Positions 60,682 to 64,000 of a DNA stretch of 64,000 nucleotides are shown one piece after another; the stretch's first letter is position 1, and the number at the start of each line of letters is the position of its first letter. The DNA is from Phycisphaeraceae bacterium (GTDB lineage Bacteria > Planctomycetota > Phycisphaerae > Phycisphaerales > UBA1924). Made by a program: the position numbers and the translations under genes. The notes beneath the pieces were generated by a model. It was not told the origin of the DNA. It ran no database searches and saw nothing but the letters and a program-made list of their open reading frames with translations. The stretch is taken from assembly GCA_020639235.1 (NCBI GenBank), contig JACKHC010000001.1:2542001-2606000 (forward strand). Direction: 5' to 3'.

Positions 60682-61602
60682 ATGAAGGCACCTCATCAAC
60701 AACTCCGCTGTTTCGTCTTGTTTGCAGCGTTCATACTGGCCGTTCTCCCTCATGCATCCCGGGCGCAGTCTCCCTCCCCGGATTCAGCCGGGGAGGGGGT
60801 AGGCCCCGTGAACGTGATGTGCCCGGTCATTACTGACGAGCCGGTCGATCCGCGATTCACAACGGAATACGACGGTGTAACCGTCGGCCTGTGTTGCCGG
60901 AAATGTCTGACGAAGTTTGAAGCAGACCCCACAGCCTACATCAACGACATCGCGGAGTTCAGCACGGTCGGGCTGGACGACCACACCGCTCACGTCAATG
61001 CAAGCAGGCTGGACGATCAACATGCCGACCACGATCACGACCCGCCAGCGGAAGAGGGCACAAGCCACCAAGAGAGCGAAAGCCACCAGCATCGCGAAGA
61101 TTCAAGTATGTCGTCATCCACCTCCCAAGATAACGGGCATGACCATGCCACCGATCACGACTCGGGCCCGAAACTCACCACATGGATCGGCAAACTGCAC
61201 CAGCCAGCTACACACCTGCCGATTGGCTTGTTGATCGGTGCGGCGATCGCCGAGATCGGCATGATCTTCACTCGGAAGGAGTGGTTCCGTCATGCCGCAG
61301 GGTTCTGTCTAGTACTCGGTACGCTCGGCGCTCTTGGCGCTGCAACCCTCGGCTGGTTCAACGGGGGAGTCGCGCTCTGGGACAGCGACTGGGTTCAGGC
61401 GACCCACCGGTGGCTCGGCACGGGGACCGCTGCCCTGTCTGTCATCACCTTGTTGTTCTACTTGCAAATGACTCGTGCCGAGTCTGGATCACATCCGGCG
61501 TTCTGGTACCGGGCCAGTCTGTTTCTCACAACAAGCCTTGTCGGCACTGCGGGCTTCTTCGGCGGCGCCCTTGTGTATGGGATCAGTCACTATGCATGGT
61601 AA
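60682..61602 (+). CDS. Exported YHS-like domain fused to DUF2231 membrane domain
   Basis: The 306-residue protein has AAAGGAGG upstream and a signal peptide (about 1-28). One YHS/TRASH-like domain follows at about 45-90 (NVMCPVITDEPVDPRF; GLCCRKCLTKFEADP). A His/Asp/Ser-rich linker comes next (ADHDHDPPAEEG). The C-terminal half has four hydrophobic segments of the DUF2231 type (KLHQPATHLPIGLLIGAAIA; GFCLVLGTLGALGAATLG; VITLLFYLQMT; FLTTSLVGTAGFFGGALVYG). DUF2231 proteins are often found with redox or metal proteins. The gene end overlaps the next start by 11 bases. Confidence 0.8.
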   Translation: MKAPHQQLRCFVLFAAFILAVLPHASRAQSPSPDSAGEGVGPVNVMCPVITDEPVDPRFTTEYDGVTVGLCCRKCLTKFEADPTAYINDIAEFSTVGLDDHTAHVNASRLDDQHADHDHDPPAEEGTSHQESESHQHREDSSMSSSTSQDNGHDHATDHDSGPKLTTWIGKLHQPATHLPIGLLIGAAIAEIGMIFTRKEWFRHAAGFCLVLGTLGALGAATLGWFNGGVALWDSDWVQATHRWLGTGTAALSVITLLFYLQMTRAESGSHPAFWYRASLFLTTSLVGTAGFFGGALVYGISHYAW

Positions 61603-62014
61603 ATTCGGACGAGCAAACCTTCCGGCATTTGGCAGGGGCTTGCTCATGGCGTCTGTTGTTGTCACGCTCACCGGCTGCGTCAGCACGCGAGCTGTTCATG
61701 CTCCGACCCCTGGTCACCCGGCAAACGCTGAGAGTGCATCTGTTGCGTTCTCACCGCTGGACAACCCGTTCGCTCATCGGCTTGTGCCGACGAGCGAGCC
61801 AGGCTCTCACGGGGATGACATGGACATGCACGGAATGCCGGGCATCAGCCACGACAGTTCAGGTAGTACGAGCGAGGGCGGCCTCACGGTGTACACCTGC
61901 CCGATGCACGCCGATGTTCGTTCGGATCGGCCCGGCACTTGTCCCAAGTGCGGGATGCAGCTCGTGCCATCGAAAGCATCGCAATCCCCACATGACCACG
62001 GGGGGAATCCATGA
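61592..62014 (+). CDS. Lipoprotein with heavy-metal-binding domain
   Basis: The 140-residue product has a lipoprotein signal (GLLMASVVVTLTGC). A linker with His, Asp and Met (GDDMDMHGMPGISHDSS) leads to a C-terminal heavy-metal-binding domain: VYTCPMHADVRSDRPGTCPK followed by CGMQLVP. The Cys-Pro-Met-His and Cys-Pro-x-Cys-Gly-Met groups are intact. It is sandwiched between the YHS/DUF2231 gene and the second TolC gene with overlaps on both sides. A start 18 codons later is possible. Confidence 0.8.
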   Translation: MHGKFGRANLPAFGRGLLMASVVVTLTGCVSTRAVHAPTPGHPANAESASVAFSPLDNPFAHRLVPTSEPGSHGDDMDMHGMPGISHDSSGSTSEGGLTVYTCPMHADVRSDRPGTCPKCGMQLVPSKASQSPHDHGGNP

Positions 62015-63477
62015 GACATTTGCTCATTCTTCCCGCCGTCATTACCTCCGGGGTGATTCTCGCGGGATGCTCGACCGTGCCGGTCGACCGAAACTTTGAC
62101 CAGGTTCAATCTGCGGTTGCTGATCGGGTGGCGTCGGTCCCGGAATGGCCGACCTCGGCGCAGGCCCAGGATCAAATCGACAATCGGGTTGCCGCGATCT
62201 TGTCTCAGCCGCTCGATATGGAACGCGCCGTTGCGATTGCTCTGGTCAACAACAGGGAGTTGCGGGCAGAGTACGCCCGCGTCGGTTTCGCGGAGGCCGA
62301 CCTCGTCGAAGCCGGGCTTCTGGACAACCCGGGGCTCTCCGTCGGTGTCGGGTTCCCCGACAGGCCACCGAGCGTCACGGGGCTTGACTTCGGGCTTACC
62401 CTGAACATCCTCCAGTGGCTCATCACCCCGGCACGGAAAGATATCGCGACGGTCCAGCTCGATGCCGAGGTGCTCTCGGTCGCGGATGCCGTGCTCAGCA
62501 CGGCGACCGAGACGCGGCTCGTGTTCCTGGATCTCCAGGCGGCCGAGAACATGTCGGCGATGCTCCGTGAAATCGCGACCGCCGCGGAGGCATCCTACGA
62601 GTTCGCAACGCGAGTCCATAATGCGGGCAACCTGAGCGATCTGGCGCTCGCTAACGAACAATCGCTGTACGAACAGAGCCGCGTCGAGTACGCCCGAAGC
62701 CTCGCAGAAGTCGCGGATCTGCGCGAGCGACTGAACGCGCAGCTCGGCTTGTGGGGTACGCAAACCCAATGGTCGATTGAAGACCGTCTCCCCGCTTTGC
62801 CAACTTATGAACCGGACCTCGGCGAGCTTGAGTCGCTGGCCATTCATCAACGTCTCGACTTGGCAGCGTTGGCTAAAAGAATCGAAGCGATCTCGAAGGC
62901 CGCAGGTCTTCAGCGCGACTGGCGATATCTCCTGAGCGCCGAGATCGGCGCCAATGCATCGCGCGATACAGACGGCCAGTGGGTCTTCGGTCCACAACTT
63001 GCACTTGAACTGCCGATCTTCAACCAGCGGCAAGGAGAGATCGCCCGCCTCGATGCGGCGCTACTTGCAGCGGAAGCAAAGCTCGAAGGGCTGGCGATCC
63101 GGACACGTGCGGATGTGCGCCGTCTCCGGAACCGGCTCTTCGCCGCTCGTTACGAAGCCGAGCAGTACCGCGACACGATCGTGCCCCTGAGAGAGCGCAT
63201 CACGGCGCTCACCCATGAGCAATACAACTTCATGCTCGTGGACACCTTTGATCTGCTCGCCAGCAAGCGGGAGAGCATCGCCGCGTACCGAGAGTACCTC
63301 GACAGCGTCAAACGCTACTGGGAGGTCCGCGTGCAGCTTGAGCAGGCGGTCGGCGGCCGTCTCCCTGAAACACAGGGCATGGCGATGCCAGACGATACAG
63401 ACACACCGATCGATTCAATGAACAACGACACTGCCGGCGAGAGCATGCCGGGCATGCACCATCATGGAGGGCACTGA
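62011..63477 (+). CDS. Second TolC-family outer membrane lipoprotein
   Basis: The 488-residue protein starts with a lipoprotein signal (LPAVITSGVILAGC) and overlaps the previous stop (ATGA). The TolC helical repeats are visible: MERAVAIALVNNRELRAEYA, RVGFAEADLVEAGLLDNPGL and LNILQWLITPARKDIATVQL in the first half, and RDWRYLLSAEIGANASRDTD, PQLALELPIFNQRQGEIARL and YNFMLVDTFDLLASKRESIA in the second. The end is Met/His rich (MNNDTAGESMPGMHHHGGH), which suggests metal contact. The operon already has a TolC-like gene at 52309, so the two may serve different routes. Confidence 0.87.
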   Translation: MRHLLILPAVITSGVILAGCSTVPVDRNFDQVQSAVADRVASVPEWPTSAQAQDQIDNRVAAILSQPLDMERAVAIALVNNRELRAEYARVGFAEADLVEAGLLDNPGLSVGVGFPDRPPSVTGLDFGLTLNILQWLITPARKDIATVQLDAEVLSVADAVLSTATETRLVFLDLQAAENMSAMLREIATAAEASYEFATRVHNAGNLSDLALANEQSLYEQSRVEYARSLAEVADLRERLNAQLGLWGTQTQWSIEDRLPALPTYEPDLGELESLAIHQRLDLAALAKRIEAISKAAGLQRDWRYLLSAEIGANASRDTDGQWVFGPQLALELPIFNQRQGEIARLDAALLAAEAKLEGLAIRTRADVRRLRNRLFAARYEAEQYRDTIVPLRERITALTHEQYNFMLVDTFDLLASKRESIAAYREYLDSVKRYWEVRVQLEQAVGGRLPETQGMAMPDDTDTPIDSMNNDTAGESMPGMHHHGGH

Positions 63478-63478
63478 C

Positions 63479-64000
63479 ATGTACACGAGACGCTCATTTC
63501 TAGCCGCTGGCGTGGCGACCGGAGCCGCGGCCCTCATCGTCCGCAAGGCGCGAGCCGACGAAGTTCCCCCGATCATTCGTCCAAAGCCGGGTGATTCAAT
63601 GCCACAGCGATCCTCGAACGGTGCGACGCCTGTGGTCACGCCGAACGGGACGACCATGCCATTCCAAGTGACGGATGGCGTCAAGGAGTTCCACCTCGTC
63701 GCCGAGCCTGTTGAGCGAGAATTCGCTGAAGGCATGACGGTCAAGTGCTGGGGATACAACGGGCAGACGCCCGGCCCGACGATCGAAGTAACACAAGGCG
63801 ATCGGGTGCGCCTCTTCGTCACCAACAACCTCCCTGAGCACACGAGCGTTCACTGGCATGGCGTGTTCATTCCCTGTGGCATGGACGGTGTCGCCGGCCT
63901 AACGCAACCGGGCATCCAACCAGGCGAGACGTGGGTCTACGAGTTCACGATTCCAGACCAGCACGGCACGTTCATGTACCACCCGCACGCCGACGAGATG
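63479..64000 (+). CDS. copA: Multicopper oxidase (CopA-like), cut by window end
   Basis: The first 174 residues are visible. A twin-arginine signal (RRSFLAAGVATGAAAL) starts it. The first cupredoxin domain has GYNGQTPGPTIEVTQGDRVR, TSVHWHGVFIP with the HWHG copper ligands, and GTFMYHPHADEM with HPH. These are the type 2/3 copper sites of the CopA/multicopper oxidase family, which oxidises Cu(I) in the periplasm. It starts two bases after the TolC stop, so it is in the operon. The remaining domains are outside the window. Confidence 0.88.
   Translation, partial: MYTRRSFLAAGVATGAAALIVRKARADEVPPIIRPKPGDSMPQRSSNGATPVVTPNGTTMPFQVTDGVKEFHLVAEPVEREFAEGMTVKCWGYNGQTPGPTIEVTQGDRVRLFVTNNLPEHTSVHWHGVFIPCGMDGVAGLTQPGIQPGETWVYEFTIPDQHGTFMYHPHADEM

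Larger units (their letters stand above)
27334..64000. mobile_element. Integrated plasmid-like mobile element, right end not in window
   Basis: From tRNA-Pro onward the content changes to integration (serine recombinase), replication (RepA, origin-like repeats), partition (ParA with small partner, ParB-like), mobilisation (MobF relaxase, coupling ATPase), anti-restriction (ArdC-like) and cargo (Gabija-like defence, metal resistance). No chromosomal housekeeping gene appears after 27333. No type IV secretion channel genes are seen in this part, so it is either mobilisable or carries them beyond 64000. Treating the metal operon as part of the element is inference, because the right boundary is not visible. 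Confidence 0.8.

Noticed and set aside
1..64000. CRISPR arrays, rRNA genes and insertion sequences
   Set aside because: No regularly spaced repeats, rRNA segments or transposase motifs were seen.

Overview
The window looks like a piece of a planctomycete chromosome of the Phycisphaerae type, carrying the left part of a large integrated plasmid-like element. The evidence is high GC, secreted proteins ending in a double calcium-loop dockerin-like module, ECF-type sigma factors beside WD40 or pseudopilin-like membrane partners, a hopanoid gene set (hpnC, hpnD, hpnE, hpnH), flagellin and a cysteine-free ribosomal protein S4. This assignment is inference from gene content. No rRNA or species marker is present.

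Positions 1 to about 27330 are chromosomal. In order they hold: an unrecognised HTH-containing protein; two secreted dockerin-bearing proteins; HpnH; an ECF sigma factor with a membrane partner; rpmI-rplT; the hpnC-hpnD-hpnE squalene operon (minus strand); ispH-rlmN and a membrane protein; a flavin reductase-like protein; purF; rpsD; a PpiD/SurA-like chaperone; a MacB-like permease; CheR; flagellin; a FAD oxidase; a MORN-like lipoprotein; and tRNA-Pro(CGG). IspH supplies the isoprenoid precursors that HpnC, HpnD and HpnE turn into squalene, and HpnH extends the hopanoid side chain.

From the 3' end of tRNA-Pro to beyond the right edge (at least 36.6 kb) lies a mobile element. Its left edge is a minus-strand operon: a DUF1232 protein, a ParB-like protein, a conjugative coupling ATPase, small and membrane proteins, a J-domain protein, a 72-residue protein and a large serine recombinase whose reading frame runs through the tRNA in antisense. 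Next come a sigma factor with a Ser/Thr kinase-WD40 protein, an AT-richer Gabija-like defence pair (OLD-family ATPase/TOPRIM nuclease plus UvrD-like helicase), a MobF relaxase-helicase, an orphan DNA methyltransferase with small proteins, a ParA-partner-RepA operon with a repeat array upstream and an origin-like region downstream, and an ArdC-like metallopeptidase. The last 12 kb is a copper/silver-type resistance operon: a Cys-rich exported protein, two TolC-like lipoproteins, a CusB-like adaptor, a CusA-like pump, two proteins with YHS/TRASH-like metal sites, a metal-binding lipoprotein and a multicopper oxidase cut by the window end.

The element therefore combines integration, replication, partition, mobilisation, anti-phage defence, anti-restriction and metal resistance. 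No type IV secretion channel genes, CRISPR arrays, transposases or rRNA genes were seen. Starts were moved from the longest reading frame to an internal codon where a Shine-Dalgarno sequence, a neighbour overlap, a terminator or family alignment supports it.
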